Of a DNA stretch of 64,000 bases, positions 51,595 to 59,882 are shown one piece after another. Source of the DNA: Pseudomonas sp. G2-4 (lineage in GTDB: Bacteria > Pseudomonadota > Gammaproteobacteria > Pseudomonadales > Pseudomonadaceae). Positions within the stretch are counted from its first letter, which is position 1; each line of letters opens with the position of its first letter. The stretch is from the NCBI RefSeq assembly GCF_030064125.1, contig NZ_CP125957.1:1488001-1552000 (forward strand), read 5' to 3'. Below the pieces are notes generated by a model. It ran no database searches. It saw nothing but the letters and a program-made list of their open reading frames with translations, and had not been told where the DNA came from. Position numbers and translations under genes: made by a program.

Positions 51595-53101
51595 TGGCCA
51601 GGGCGCGACGTTGTGCGGCGCGGCGACGCCAGATCCGCAGCAACGGCATGAACAGCATGATCGCCGTCAGCACCCAGCAACCAAAGGTGATTGGGCTCGA
51701 CCAGAGGATTTCCAGCGCTCCGTTGGAAATCGACAGGGCACGGCGCAGGTTCTGCTCCATCAGGCCACCGAGGATGAAGCCCAGCAGGACGGGCGACAAC
51801 GGGAAATCCAGCTTGCGCAGGATGTAGCCGAAGATACCGATGCCGATCATCAGGAACAGGTCGAATGTGGTCGCATGCACTGCGTAGACGCCGATCCCGG
51901 TGATGATCGCGATGACCGGCACCAGTGCCCAGTTCGGCACGGCCAGGATGCGGGTAAAGATGCGAATCATCGGGATGTTGAGGATCACCAGCATGATGTT
52001 GGCGACGAACAACGATGCGATCAGGCCCCAGACGATATCGGGCTGTTGCTGGAACAGCAGCGGACCGGGGGTGATGTTGTACAGCGACAGCGCGCCGATC
52101 ATCACCGCTGTAGTCCCCGAGCCGGGAACGCCGAGGGTCAGCATTGGCACCAGCGCACCGCAGGCCGCGCCGCCGATAGCGGTTTCCGGAGCGGCGAGGC
52201 CGCGCTTGTCGCCCTGGCCGAACGTGCCGCTGGCACCGGCAATGCGTTTTTCAGTCATGTAGGCCACGGCACTGGCCAGCGTCGCACCGGCACCCGGCAG
52301 CACGCCCATGATGAAGCCGAGCACGCCGCACCGCAGGTTCACGGTGAAGACCGACGCCGCTTCCTTGAAGTTGAACATCATCCGCCCGGTGGCTTTCACC
52401 GCTTCCTGGCCGCGATGGGTTTTCTCCAGCAACAACAGGATTTCGCTGATGGAGAACAGACCCAGCACCAACACGACGAACTGAATGCCGTCGGTCAAGT
52501 GGATGTTGTCGCCAGTGAAACGATAGACACCACTGTTGGCATCGATCCCGACGCAGGACAGGAACAGCCCGATCAGCGCTGCAAGGAACGTCTTGAGCGG
52601 TCGGTCGCCGGCCATGCCGCCGAGACAGACAATGGCGAAGACCATCAGGACGAAATATTCCGCCGGCCCGAAGGCAATCGCCCATTTGGCCAGCAACGGC
52701 GCGAACAGCACCATGCCACAGGTGGCGATGAATGCGCCGATGAACGAACTCCACGCTGACAGTGACAGCGCCACCCCGGCCAGGCCTTGGCGGGCCATTG
52801 GGTAACCGTCGAGCGTGGTCATCACGGTGGAGGCTTCGCCCGGGATGTTGAGCAGGATCGAGCTGATCCGTCCACCGTACTCGCAACCCAGGTACACCGC
52901 CGCCAGCAGAATCAGCGCCGATTCCGGCGGCAGGCCCAGGGCGAACGCAATCGGGATCAACAGCGCCACGCCGTTGATCGGGCCGAGGCCAGGCAGCAGG
53001 CCGACGACGGTGCCGATCAGGGTGCCGGTCAGTGCGGTGACGAGGTTGTAGGGGGTCAGTGCAACGCCAAAACCCTGGCCGAGATAATTCAGGGTATCCA
53101 T
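51587..53101 (-). CDS. tctA: Tripartite tricarboxylate transporter, large membrane subunit
   Basis: 504 residues with about 12 helices. The TctA signatures GLLPGLGPINGVALLIPIAF and GVLPGAGATLASAVAYMTEK (the repeated GxLPG-type loop) are visible. It forms the channel of a proton- or sodium-driven secondary importer. It follows tctB by a single base. Confidence 0.94.
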   Translation of the reverse strand: MDTLNYLGQGFGVALTPYNLVTALTGTLIGTVVGLLPGLGPINGVALLIPIAFALGLPPESALILLAAVYLGCEYGGRISSILLNIPGEASTVMTTLDGYPMARQGLAGVALSLSAWSSFIGAFIATCGMVLFAPLLAKWAIAFGPAEYFVLMVFAIVCLGGMAGDRPLKTFLAALIGLFLSCVGIDANSGVYRFTGDNIHLTDGIQFVVLVLGLFSISEILLLLEKTHRGQEAVKATGRMMFNFKEAASVFTVNLRCGVLGFIMGVLPGAGATLASAVAYMTEKRIAGASGTFGQGDKRGLAAPETAIGGAACGALVPMLTLGVPGSGTTAVMIGALSLYNITPGPLLFQQQPDIVWGLIASLFVANIMLVILNIPMIRIFTRILAVPNWALVPVIAIITGIGVYAVHATTFDLFLMIGIGIFGYILRKLDFPLSPVLLGFILGGLMEQNLRRALSISNGALEILWSSPITFGCWVLTAIMLFMPLLRIWRRRAAQRRALANV

Positions 53102-53102
53102 A

Positions 53103-53564
53103 TCAATTCTCCAGGACGTCGAGCAGGCCCAGGGGCAGCGGCACGTCCATCAGCTTGTCGAACAACAGATAAAGACCAATGGCCATCAGGCTGATGATCA
53201 CGGTGCTCGGCACCCAGCGCCCGCCATACAGACGCGCCATCGGCACGCCGATCAGGATGCTGGCGACAATGAAGCCCAGGGGTTCGAAGGTCCCGGCGAA
53301 TACCAGCAGCAGCGCCACACAGATGCCGATCTTCTGCAGGGTTTCACGGTCCAGGTGCGGGTCCTCGTCGCTGTGCACGATCGGAGTCGGACGGAACACC
53401 ATGTACAGCAGCGCCAGGCCCATCAGCCCCAGCATCAGCAAGGGAAAGGCGCGTGGGCCGACCGGTTCGTAGGAAAAGGCTGCCTGATACGGCCAGGCCA
53501 TCAGCGCGAGGCCGATGCAGACCAGCAGCAGCAGCGCAGCAAAAATACGTTGGATAGTGAGCAT
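53103..53564 (-). CDS. tctB: Tripartite tricarboxylate transporter, small membrane subunit
   Basis: 153 residues with four helices (IFAALLLLVCIGLALMAWPY, FPLLMLGLMGLALLYMVF and two later). The cytoplasmic loop is acidic (HSDEDPHLDRET). It supports TctA in the inner membrane. Position between tctC and tctA is canonical. Confidence 0.9.
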   Translation of the reverse strand: MLTIQRIFAALLLLVCIGLALMAWPYQAAFSYEPVGPRAFPLLMLGLMGLALLYMVFRPTPIVHSDEDPHLDRETLQKIGICVALLLVFAGTFEPLGFIVASILIGVPMARLYGGRWVPSTVIISLMAIGLYLLFDKLMDVPLPLGLLDVLEN

Positions 53565-53620
53565 GACTAACTCCTGGGCGACGCCGGCGTATGCCAGCGC
53601 CGCCGCGAGAACAGAGACGG

Positions 53621-54598
53621 TTACTGGATCAGGCCGAACTCTTTGGCCAACACCTTGTAATCAGCCACTTGCTTCTTCACATAGGTGTCCAATTCCGGGC
53701 CGGTCATGGCAAACGGGAACAGCTCGCGCTGGTCACGCAGCTTGGCGAACTCTTCGGAAGCCAGCAGCTTGTCGAACGCGTCTTTCCACCAGGCGTAGTC
53801 TTCGTCGCTCACTTTTGGCCCGAGGTAGAAGCCGCGAACCACCGGCCAGACGATGTCGTAGCCTTGCTCTTTGGCAGTTGGAATGTCTTTCATCTCCGGC
53901 TCGTCGAGGCGTTTCTCGGCAAACACGGCCAGCAGGCGCATGTCGCCGCTCTGGATGTGGGGCATGGAGTCGGAAATGTCGGTACTGCCGACCTGGATGT
54001 GGCCGCCGAGCAGCGCGGTGGCGATTTCACCACCACCTTCGAGGGCTACGTAGCGCAGGTCGCGCGGGTTGATGCCGGCGGCTTTGGCGATCAGGGCGGT
54101 CTGCATCCAGTCCTGGCTGCCGACGGTGCCGCCGGAACCGATGACCACCGAACCCGGGTCTTTCTTCAGGGCCTGTACCAGATCGTCGAGGTTCTTGTAG
54201 GGTGAATCGCTTTTTACGGCGATGGCGCCATAGCTGGTGCCGACGGCGGCCAGCCAGCGCACGGCGCTTTCATCGAAACGACCGAACTTGCCCTGGGCCA
54301 GGTTCAGCAACGAGCCGCTGGACCAGGCTACCAATGTGCCGCCGTCTGCTGGACGCTGAGCGACGACTGCGTTGTAGGCCACTGCGCCGACGCCGCCCGG
54401 CATGTAGGTGACGCGCATTGGTTTGCTCAGCAGCTTTTGATTGACTAGTGCGCTTTGTACCAGTTTGCAGGTCAAGTCAAAGCCGCCGCCAGGGGAGGCT
54501 GGGGCGATACATTCCGGGCGCTTCGGTTCAGCGAGCAGCTGTCCGGCGAACATCAGGCATCCGACGGCCAGGGCTACTTTACGCAGTGATAGGTTCAT
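53621..54598 (-). CDS. tctC: Tripartite tricarboxylate transporter substrate-binding protein
   Basis: 325 residues from ATG 54598, six bases after GGAG; the adjacent ATG 54601 is too close to it. Signal peptide ALAVGCLMFAGQLLA. TctC/BUG fold: CIAPASPGGGFDLTCKLVQ and VGSGGTVGSQ. It captures citrate or related tricarboxylates in the periplasm. It heads tctCBA-abrB and is divergent from tctDE. A catabolite-repression motif lies in its leader. Confidence 0.92.
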   Translation of the reverse strand: MNLSLRKVALAVGCLMFAGQLLAEPKRPECIAPASPGGGFDLTCKLVQSALVNQKLLSKPMRVTYMPGGVGAVAYNAVVAQRPADGGTLVAWSSGSLLNLAQGKFGRFDESAVRWLAAVGTSYGAIAVKSDSPYKNLDDLVQALKKDPGSVVIGSGGTVGSQDWMQTALIAKAAGINPRDLRYVALEGGGEIATALLGGHIQVGSTDISDSMPHIQSGDMRLLAVFAEKRLDEPEMKDIPTAKEQGYDIVWPVVRGFYLGPKVSDEDYAWWKDAFDKLLASEEFAKLRDQRELFPFAMTGPELDTYVKKQVADYKVLAKEFGLIQ

Positions 54599-54615
54599 CA
54601 TCGTCTCCACAGGAG

Positions 54616-54623
54616 TTGTTGTT
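54616..54623 (-). promoter_or_regulatory. Hfq/Crc target motif in the tctC leader
   Basis: Minus-strand AACAACAA fits the Pseudomonas catabolite-activity motif AANAANAA. It lies eight bases before the ribosome site, the usual place for Hfq/Crc blocking of translation. Confidence 0.5.
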
Positions 54624-54854
54624 GTGTGTGGTGCAAATTCGGTGTCGATGGGTTCCCGACCTGATCGTCGCCCATGGCGGGCGCAGGGTGTGGCGGGACG
54701 TCCCGGGATTGAAGGCAAGCGAAGGCGCTGGACCGAGGAGCGGCGGCATCGGCCACGGCGGTCTGATTGAGGCGGGAGGGGCGAGCAGGCGTTGGGGCCT
54801 GGAGCTGTAGGAACAGCATGGTGAATACTCCGCTTTTATTGTTCTTATTTGGCG

Positions 54855-54874
54855 AAAACGCTTCGAGGCGTTTT
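54855..54874. terminator. Hairpin with T-run in the tctC-tctD gap
   Basis: AAAACGC-TTCGAG-GCGTTTTT forms a 7-bp stem followed by Ts on the plus strand. No plus-strand gene precedes it. It may be a remnant of a lost gene's terminator or a leader structure. The rest of the 455-base gap shows no ORF I can support. Confidence 0.4.
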
Positions 54875-55056
54875 TCGTTCGCAATACAAGTCGCGATTGG
54901 CCAGTCGAAACTGTCCGTGTTGAGACTCTAACGGCCCAACCTTTCGCTAACCTTTCAGCAGGCTTTCATGATTCTTTTGCCTCCACAGCGGCGGACTCGG
55001 CTGTAAACTCCGCGCCAAAGAATGGCGCCGACCATCCCTGAATCGAGGAAAAATCC

Positions 55057-55728
55057 ATGCGTGTTCTGCTCGTTGAAGACCATCTGCAGCTCGCTGAAAG
55101 TGTAGCCCAGGCACTCAAGAGCACCGGTTTGACCGTGGATGTGCTGCACGACGGGGTGGCGGCCGACCTGGCCTTGAGCAGCGAGGAATACGCCGTGGCG
55201 ATCCTCGATGTGGGGCTGCCGCGCATGGATGGCTTCGAGGTGCTGGCGCGCCTGCGCTCGCGAGGCAAGACCCTGCCGGTGCTGATGCTGACCGCTCGCA
55301 GTGACGTCAAGGACCGGGTCCATGGCCTGAACCTGGGCGCCGACGATTACCTGGCCAAGCCCTTCGAGCTCACTGAGCTTGAAGCGCGCGTCAAGGCGTT
55401 GCTGCGTCGTAGCGTGTTGGGCGGTGAACGCCAGCAGCGCTGTGGCGGGCTGGTCTATGACCTGGACACTCGCCGCTTCACCCTCGACGACGAGCTGCTG
55501 ACCCTGACGTCACGTGAGCAGGCCGTGCTGGAAGCGTTGATTGCCCGGCCCGGTCGGGTGATGAGCAAGGAGCAAGTGGCGGCCCAGGTATTCGGCCTGG
55601 ACGAAGAGGCCAGCCCTGACGCCATCGAAATCTACATCCACCGCCTGCGCAAGAAGCTCGACGGCCATGCCGTGGCAATCGTGACATTCCGGGGCCTGGG
55701 TTACCTGCTGGAAAACCGCGATGCATAA
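55057..55728 (+). CDS. tctD: Two-component response regulator, tricarboxylate uptake
   Basis: 223 residues, OmpR/PhoB type. Receiver domain with phosphoacceptor Asp51 (AILDVGLPRMDGF), Thr and Lys in LTARS and AKPF. The winged-helix output domain ends with IEIYIHRLRKKLDGH. GAGGAAAAATCC gives a ribosome site. It overlaps tctE by eight bases. Divergent placement implies it activates tctCBA. Confidence 0.92.
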   Translation: MRVLLVEDHLQLAESVAQALKSTGLTVDVLHDGVAADLALSSEEYAVAILDVGLPRMDGFEVLARLRSRGKTLPVLMLTARSDVKDRVHGLNLGADDYLAKPFELTELEARVKALLRRSVLGGERQQRCGGLVYDLDTRRFTLDDELLTLTSREQAVLEALIARPGRVMSKEQVAAQVFGLDEEASPDAIEIYIHRLRKKLDGHAVAIVTFRGLGYLLENRDA

Positions 55729-57112
55729 GCCCGACAGCCTGCGGTGGCGGCTGCTGCGCAACCTCGCACTGCTGCTGGTGGTACTGATGCTCGCCAGCGG
55801 CCTGAGTGCCTACTGGAACGGCCGTGAGGCCGCCGATACCGCCTACGATCGCACCCTCCTGGCCTCGGCACGGACCATCGCCGCCGGTCTTTCGCAGCGT
55901 GATGGCAGCCTCAGCGCGGATGTGCCTTACGTGGCGCTGGATACCTTCGCCTACGACAGCGCCGGGCGCATTTATTACCAGGTCAATGACATCAATAAGA
56001 AGCTGATTTCCGGTTACGAAAACCTGCCCGGGCCGCCCCCCGGCACGTTGCGCACGGACGATTACCCGGCTCTGGCCCGCTTTTACAACGCTCGCTATCA
56101 GGGTCAGAACGTGCGGGTGGTCAGCCTGCTCAAGGCAGTGAGCGAGCCGGAAATGAACGGCATGGCGGAAATTCGCGTGGCGGAAACCGAAGAGGCGCGG
56201 GTCAGCATGGCCCGCAGCTTGGCGGCCGACACCTTGTTACGCCTGGGCATGCTGGCCATTGGGGCGCTGTTGTTGGTGTGGTTTGCGGTCAGTGCCGCGC
56301 TGCGCCCGCTGGAGCGCTTGCGCACGGCGGTGGAAGAGCGTCAGCCGGACGATCTGCGGCCATTGCCGCTGGTGGAAGTCCAGCATGAGCTTTGGCCCCT
56401 GGTGCGGGCCCTCAACCATTTCACTGAGCGTCTGCGTGGGCAGTTCGAACGCCAGGCGCAATTCATTGCCGATGCTGCCCATGAACTGCGCACGCCCCTG
56501 GCCGCACTCAAGGCGCGCCTTGAGCTGGGCCTGCGCGCCAGTGAGCCGGCGACCTGGCGTGAAACCCTGGAAACCGCGGCGCAGGGAACCGACCGGCTGA
56601 CCCACCTGGCGAATCAGTTGCTGTCCCTGGCGCGCGTGGAGAACGGCGCCCGGGCCATTGCCGAGGGCGGTGCCCAGTTGCTTGATCTGAGCCAATTGGC
56701 CCGTGAATTAGGGATGGCCATGGCCCCGCTGGCCCATGCCCGAGGCGTAGCGTTGGCCCTGGAAGCCGACGAACCCGTGTGGCTGCGGGGCGAGCCGACG
56801 TTGTTGAACGAGCTGTTGAGCAATCTGGTGGACAACGCCCTGGCCCATACGCCGCAGGGCGGGAATGTGATCCTGCGGGTCACGGCGCCGGCGGTGCTGG
56901 AGGTAGAGGACGATGGCCCCGGCATTCCGCTGCATGAGCGGGACCGAGTGTTTGAGCGCTTCTATCGACGCAACCAGCAAGTGGCCGGTTCAGGCTTGGG
57001 ATTGGCGATTGTCGGGGAAATCTGCCGGGCCCACTTGGCGCAGATTACCCTGCATGACGGGCAGGAAGGTGGATTGAAGGTGCGGGTGAGTTTTATCCCA
57101 GGTTCAGATTAA
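55721..57112 (+). CDS. tctE: Sensor histidine kinase, tricarboxylate uptake
   Basis: 463 residues. Two membrane helices (about 12-30 and 170-190) enclose a periplasmic sensor. A HAMP-like segment, DHp with His254 in DAAHELRTPLAALKARLEL, and HATPase boxes N (LLSNLVDNALAHTP), G1 (VEDDGPGIP) and G2 (GSGLGLAIVGEIC) are all present. It senses citrate-type acids and phosphorylates TctD. Confidence 0.92.
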   Translation: MHKPDSLRWRLLRNLALLLVVLMLASGLSAYWNGREAADTAYDRTLLASARTIAAGLSQRDGSLSADVPYVALDTFAYDSAGRIYYQVNDINKKLISGYENLPGPPPGTLRTDDYPALARFYNARYQGQNVRVVSLLKAVSEPEMNGMAEIRVAETEEARVSMARSLAADTLLRLGMLAIGALLLVWFAVSAALRPLERLRTAVEERQPDDLRPLPLVEVQHELWPLVRALNHFTERLRGQFERQAQFIADAAHELRTPLAALKARLELGLRASEPATWRETLETAAQGTDRLTHLANQLLSLARVENGARAIAEGGAQLLDLSQLARELGMAMAPLAHARGVALALEADEPVWLRGEPTLLNELLSNLVDNALAHTPQGGNVILRVTAPAVLEVEDDGPGIPLHERDRVFERFYRRNQQVAGSGLGLAIVGEICRAHLAQITLHDGQEGGLKVRVSFIPGSD

Positions 57113-57125
57113 TTATCGAACACAT

Positions 57126-57220
57126 TGTGGCGAGGGAGCTTGCTCCCGCTCGACTGCGCAGCAGGCGCAAGGCTTATGGGACCGCTTCGCGGTCCAGCGG
57201 GAGCAAGCGCCCTCGCCACA
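57126..57220. repeat. REP pair, TGTGGCGAGGGAGC family
   Basis: Inverted pair with the inner element GGACCGCTTCGCGGTCC, between convergent tctE and the HDOD gene. One arm has a single change (AGCAAGCGCCC). Confidence 0.93.
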
Positions 57221-57243
57221 GGGAAATAGGTTTACGCTTGGGC

Positions 57244-58065
57244 TTAATAAAACATCGACCGCGCTTCTTCGATATCCGCACACCGGGCCTTGTTGTCCGG
57301 GTCGATCCCCAGCTTCTTGAACGCCGGAACCGCAAACACATCAACCTCGCTGAGGGGATGGTCGGTGTCCTTGTAGCAATACAGCGCAGCAATCTGCACC
57401 AGGTCGACATAATCGATTTGCTTCGAATCCCGGGTGAAATCCAGATACAACCCTGGCAGCTTCACCAGCCTCTCCGGAAACTCCCAGACGCTGAGCAACT
57501 TGTCCCCCAGTACCGGGTGAATCGTTTCGATGACATGGTTAAGGCTGACCGGATCCGACAGCAATTCGTTGTTGTCCTGCGCATAGGTCAGGATCGGCAG
57601 TACGCCAATCTGATGCACCAGTCCGCCCAACGCCGCCTGATCAGGCTTGAGCTGCGTATAACCGCGACACAACGCATAGCTGACGCCGGCAATCTCCAGG
57701 CTTTTGAGCCAGACTTCGCGCATTTTCTGCTCCACCACCTCGGAGCGGGCATGGAATATCTGCTCCATGACCAGGCCGATGGCCAGGTTGCTGCTGTAGT
57801 TGACCCCCAGCCGGGTGATGGCCGTGTGCAGGTCCGTGACCTCTTGCGTAGCGCGCAGCAGCGGGCTGTTGACCACTTTTATCAGGCGTGCGGAGAGAGC
57901 CGTGTCACGGCCGATCACTTTGCTCAGGTTGCTCACGCTGATTTCCGGGTCTTCGGCGGCCCGGCGAATCTGCAGGGCCACTTCCGGTAATGTTGGCAGA
58001 ACCAAGTCATCGTTATCGATGGCCTGTACCAAATCCCGTTGGACCTTATCCGCCAAATCGCTCAT
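57244..58065 (-). CDS. HDOD-domain protein
   Basis: 273 residues. The HDOD domain spans about 15-215 (LPTLPEVALQIRRAAEDPEI, VIGRDTALSARLIKVVNSPLL); metal-binding HD residues are replaced, as in the class. Such proteins are signalling scaffolds for c-di-GMP, motility or stress pathways. The synteny HDOD-ygfZ-sdhE-nadB matches P. aeruginosa. It starts 36 bases after ygfZ. Confidence 0.88.
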   Translation of the reverse strand: MSDLADKVQRDLVQAIDNDDLVLPTLPEVALQIRRAAEDPEISVSNLSKVIGRDTALSARLIKVVNSPLLRATQEVTDLHTAITRLGVNYSSNLAIGLVMEQIFHARSEVVEQKMREVWLKSLEIAGVSYALCRGYTQLKPDQAALGGLVHQIGVLPILTYAQDNNELLSDPVSLNHVIETIHPVLGDKLLSVWEFPERLVKLPGLYLDFTRDSKQIDYVDLVQIAALYCYKDTDHPLSEVDVFAVPAFKKLGIDPDNKARCADIEEARSMFY

Positions 58066-58100
58066 TTCGGTTCTCTAGGGTGTTGCGACAAATGCTGCTA

Positions 58101-59042
58101 TCAGCGCTGGATCTCGCGGTCACGGTCCAGCTCGTAAGGCAGGTCCAACAACTGCAGGGCCGGGCCGTCCAAAACACCGAGGTGAAGATTACCGCCGTCT
58201 GCTGCTTCGGCCTGTAACACCGCCAGCAGTTCAATGTTTCGTTCAGCGCGAGCGGCAATCACCACTTCACCGATGGAACTGCCGTGAGTCGGGGAAAACA
58301 GCGCGGTGCCGGGTTCCGGCAGTTCGCTGGCGTCCAGTCGCAGGCGATACAGGCGTCGTTTGAGCTTGCCCAGGTACTGCATGCGGGCGACGATTTCCTG
58401 GCCGGTGTAGCAACCTTTTTTGAAACTCACACCGCCTACGGCTTGCAGGTTGAGCATCTGCGGGATGAACAGTTCGCGGGTGGCCGGCATGACCTGGCCT
58501 ATCCCGGCGCGGACCTGGCCCAGCAGCCATTGGTTCAGGTCAGCCTCGGTCAATTCTGCGCTCAGCTTGGATTTCAGCGTATCGGCCTGCCCGGCGGGGG
58601 CCCACAGTTCGGCCCGGTCGGGAGAGACGCGGATGGCGATCAGGGATTCATGGCGAGCGACACTGTCGGTGTCGACCGGCAGTTCGAGGCCCAGGTCGGT
58701 CATCGCTTTGTCGGCGTTTTCCAGGCCGAAACGAACCCAGGCCGCACTTTCATCGGTGAGCTTGGATTTGGAGAACACGGCATATTTTTTTAGATCCGCC
58801 AGTTGCGGTTCGAGCAATGGGGTGGCCATGGCCATCAACACACCATCGCCTTCGAGCAGGATGCGGAAACTCGATTGCATCCGGCCTTTCTGGGTGCAGC
58901 GGGCACCGAGGCTGGCCCGGCTGTCGTTCAAGTAGTTGAGGTTGCAGGTCAATTGACCCTGCAGGAATTTGCTGGCATCCACGCCGCGGACCGCGAGAAC
59001 GCCTTCGTGGGACAGGGTGCAGAAAAAAGCGGAATCAGCCAT
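58101..59042 (-). CDS. ygfZ: Folate-dependent Fe-S cluster protein YgfZ
   Basis: 313 residues of the GcvT-like folate-binding family. The diagnostic KGCYTGQEIVARMQYLG motif with the functional Cys is intact. It helps repair or assemble certain iron-sulfur enzymes using tetrahydrofolate. It is divergent from sdhE, which fits a link to Fe-S succinate dehydrogenase. Confidence 0.93.
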   Translation of the reverse strand: MADSAFFCTLSHEGVLAVRGVDASKFLQGQLTCNLNYLNDSRASLGARCTQKGRMQSSFRILLEGDGVLMAMATPLLEPQLADLKKYAVFSKSKLTDESAAWVRFGLENADKAMTDLGLELPVDTDSVARHESLIAIRVSPDRAELWAPAGQADTLKSKLSAELTEADLNQWLLGQVRAGIGQVMPATRELFIPQMLNLQAVGGVSFKKGCYTGQEIVARMQYLGKLKRRLYRLRLDASELPEPGTALFSPTHGSSIGEVVIAARAERNIELLAVLQAEAADGGNLHLGVLDGPALQLLDLPYELDRDREIQR

Positions 59043-59191
59043 GGGTCATCGCAGGATAAATAGTCTGGTGGACATCATAAGGGGGCGCCCTTGAAATGGG
59101 TAGTTCACAAAGGATCGGTGGTGCCCGACCAAAGCTGTCTGTTCCGCGGCGGCGGGGCCTGTATACTTGCGCTCTATTTGAGGAGCGCTCC

Positions 59192-59446
59192 ATGGTCGAA
59201 GATGTTGAACTGAATCGCCTCTACTGGCACAGCCGCCGCGGCATGCTTGAGCTGGACGTGTTGCTGGTGCCGTTCGTGAAAGAGGTTTATCCCCATCTTA
59301 ATGAAGTGGACCGTGCGTGCTATGTCCGTCTGCTCGAGTGCGAGGATCAGGACATGTTTGGCTGGTTCATGGAGCGCAGCGAATCCGAAGATCCAGAGCT
59401 GCAACGCATGGTTCGGATGATTCTGGACCGTGTCCAGCCCAAGTAG
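59192..59446 (+). CDS. sdhE: Succinate dehydrogenase flavinylation factor SdhE
   Basis: 84 residues from ATG 59192 with GAGGAG upstream. The RRGMLELD segment carries the RGxxE motif required for covalent FAD attachment. A five-helix small protein (also called CptB/YgfY). It overlaps the next gene by 17 bases. Confidence 0.93.
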   Translation: MVEDVELNRLYWHSRRGMLELDVLLVPFVKEVYPHLNEVDRACYVRLLECEDQDMFGWFMERSESEDPELQRMVRMILDRVQPK

Positions 59447-59882
59447 TCGCTTCGAATGCCGCTGGCAGGCCTGCGGGCAATTGCTGGCGGCCTATCTCCT
59501 GGCCCAGGTGTTCGCCTTGGCTTCGTTGTTCCTGTTGTCTGTCCCGTTCTGGTTCACGGCGCTTGGCGTTGCGCTGTGCCTGGCCCATGGCGCCTGGACG
59601 ATACCGCGAGATATCTTGCTGACCCATCGCCGGGCCTTTTGCGGCTTGCGTCGTGATGCCGGCGGTTGGCAGCTCTGGAGCAGAGCCGATGGCTGGCGGG
59701 CGGTGCAGTTGCGCCCTGATAGCCTGGCACTGCCGTTGATCGTCGTGCTGCGTTTTCGCCTGCAAGGGGAGCGGCGGATCCGGTCGCTGTGCGTGCCCCG
59801 CAACGCGCTGGCGCCGGATGAGCATCGGCGCCTGCGGGTGCGACTCAAGTTCAGTCGGCGTAGGTGGGCGGCACCAGGATAG
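59430..59882 (+). CDS. ygfX: YgfX/CptA-like membrane protein
   Basis: 150 residues from GTG 59430 inside sdhE. Two membrane helices (about 15-60, [21 protein letters not shown]) precede a basic cytoplasmic part ([12 protein letters not shown] ... [13 protein letters not shown]). Known as the partner of SdhE and described in E. coli as a division-inhibiting toxin (CptA), though that role is debated. Its 3' end runs 32 bases into nadB on the other strand. Confidence 0.8.
   Translation: MSSPSSRFECRWQACGQLLAAYLLAQVFALASLFLLSVPFWFTALGVALCLAHGAWTIPRDILLTHRRAFCGLRRDAGGWQLWSRADGWRAVQLRPDSLALPLIVVLRFRLQGERRIRSLCVPRNALAPDEHRRLRVRLKFSRRRWAAPG

Noticed and set aside
54579..54884. 101-codon minus-strand frame ahead of tctC
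   Set aside because: Arg/Pro-rich, overlaps the tctC ribosome site and catabolite motif, and lacks its own ribosome site.
7766..57220. Dispersed palindromic repeats as possible CRISPR
   Set aside because: The repeats are scattered singly or in pairs through kilobases, are palindromic REPs, and no cas genes or regularly spaced array exist.
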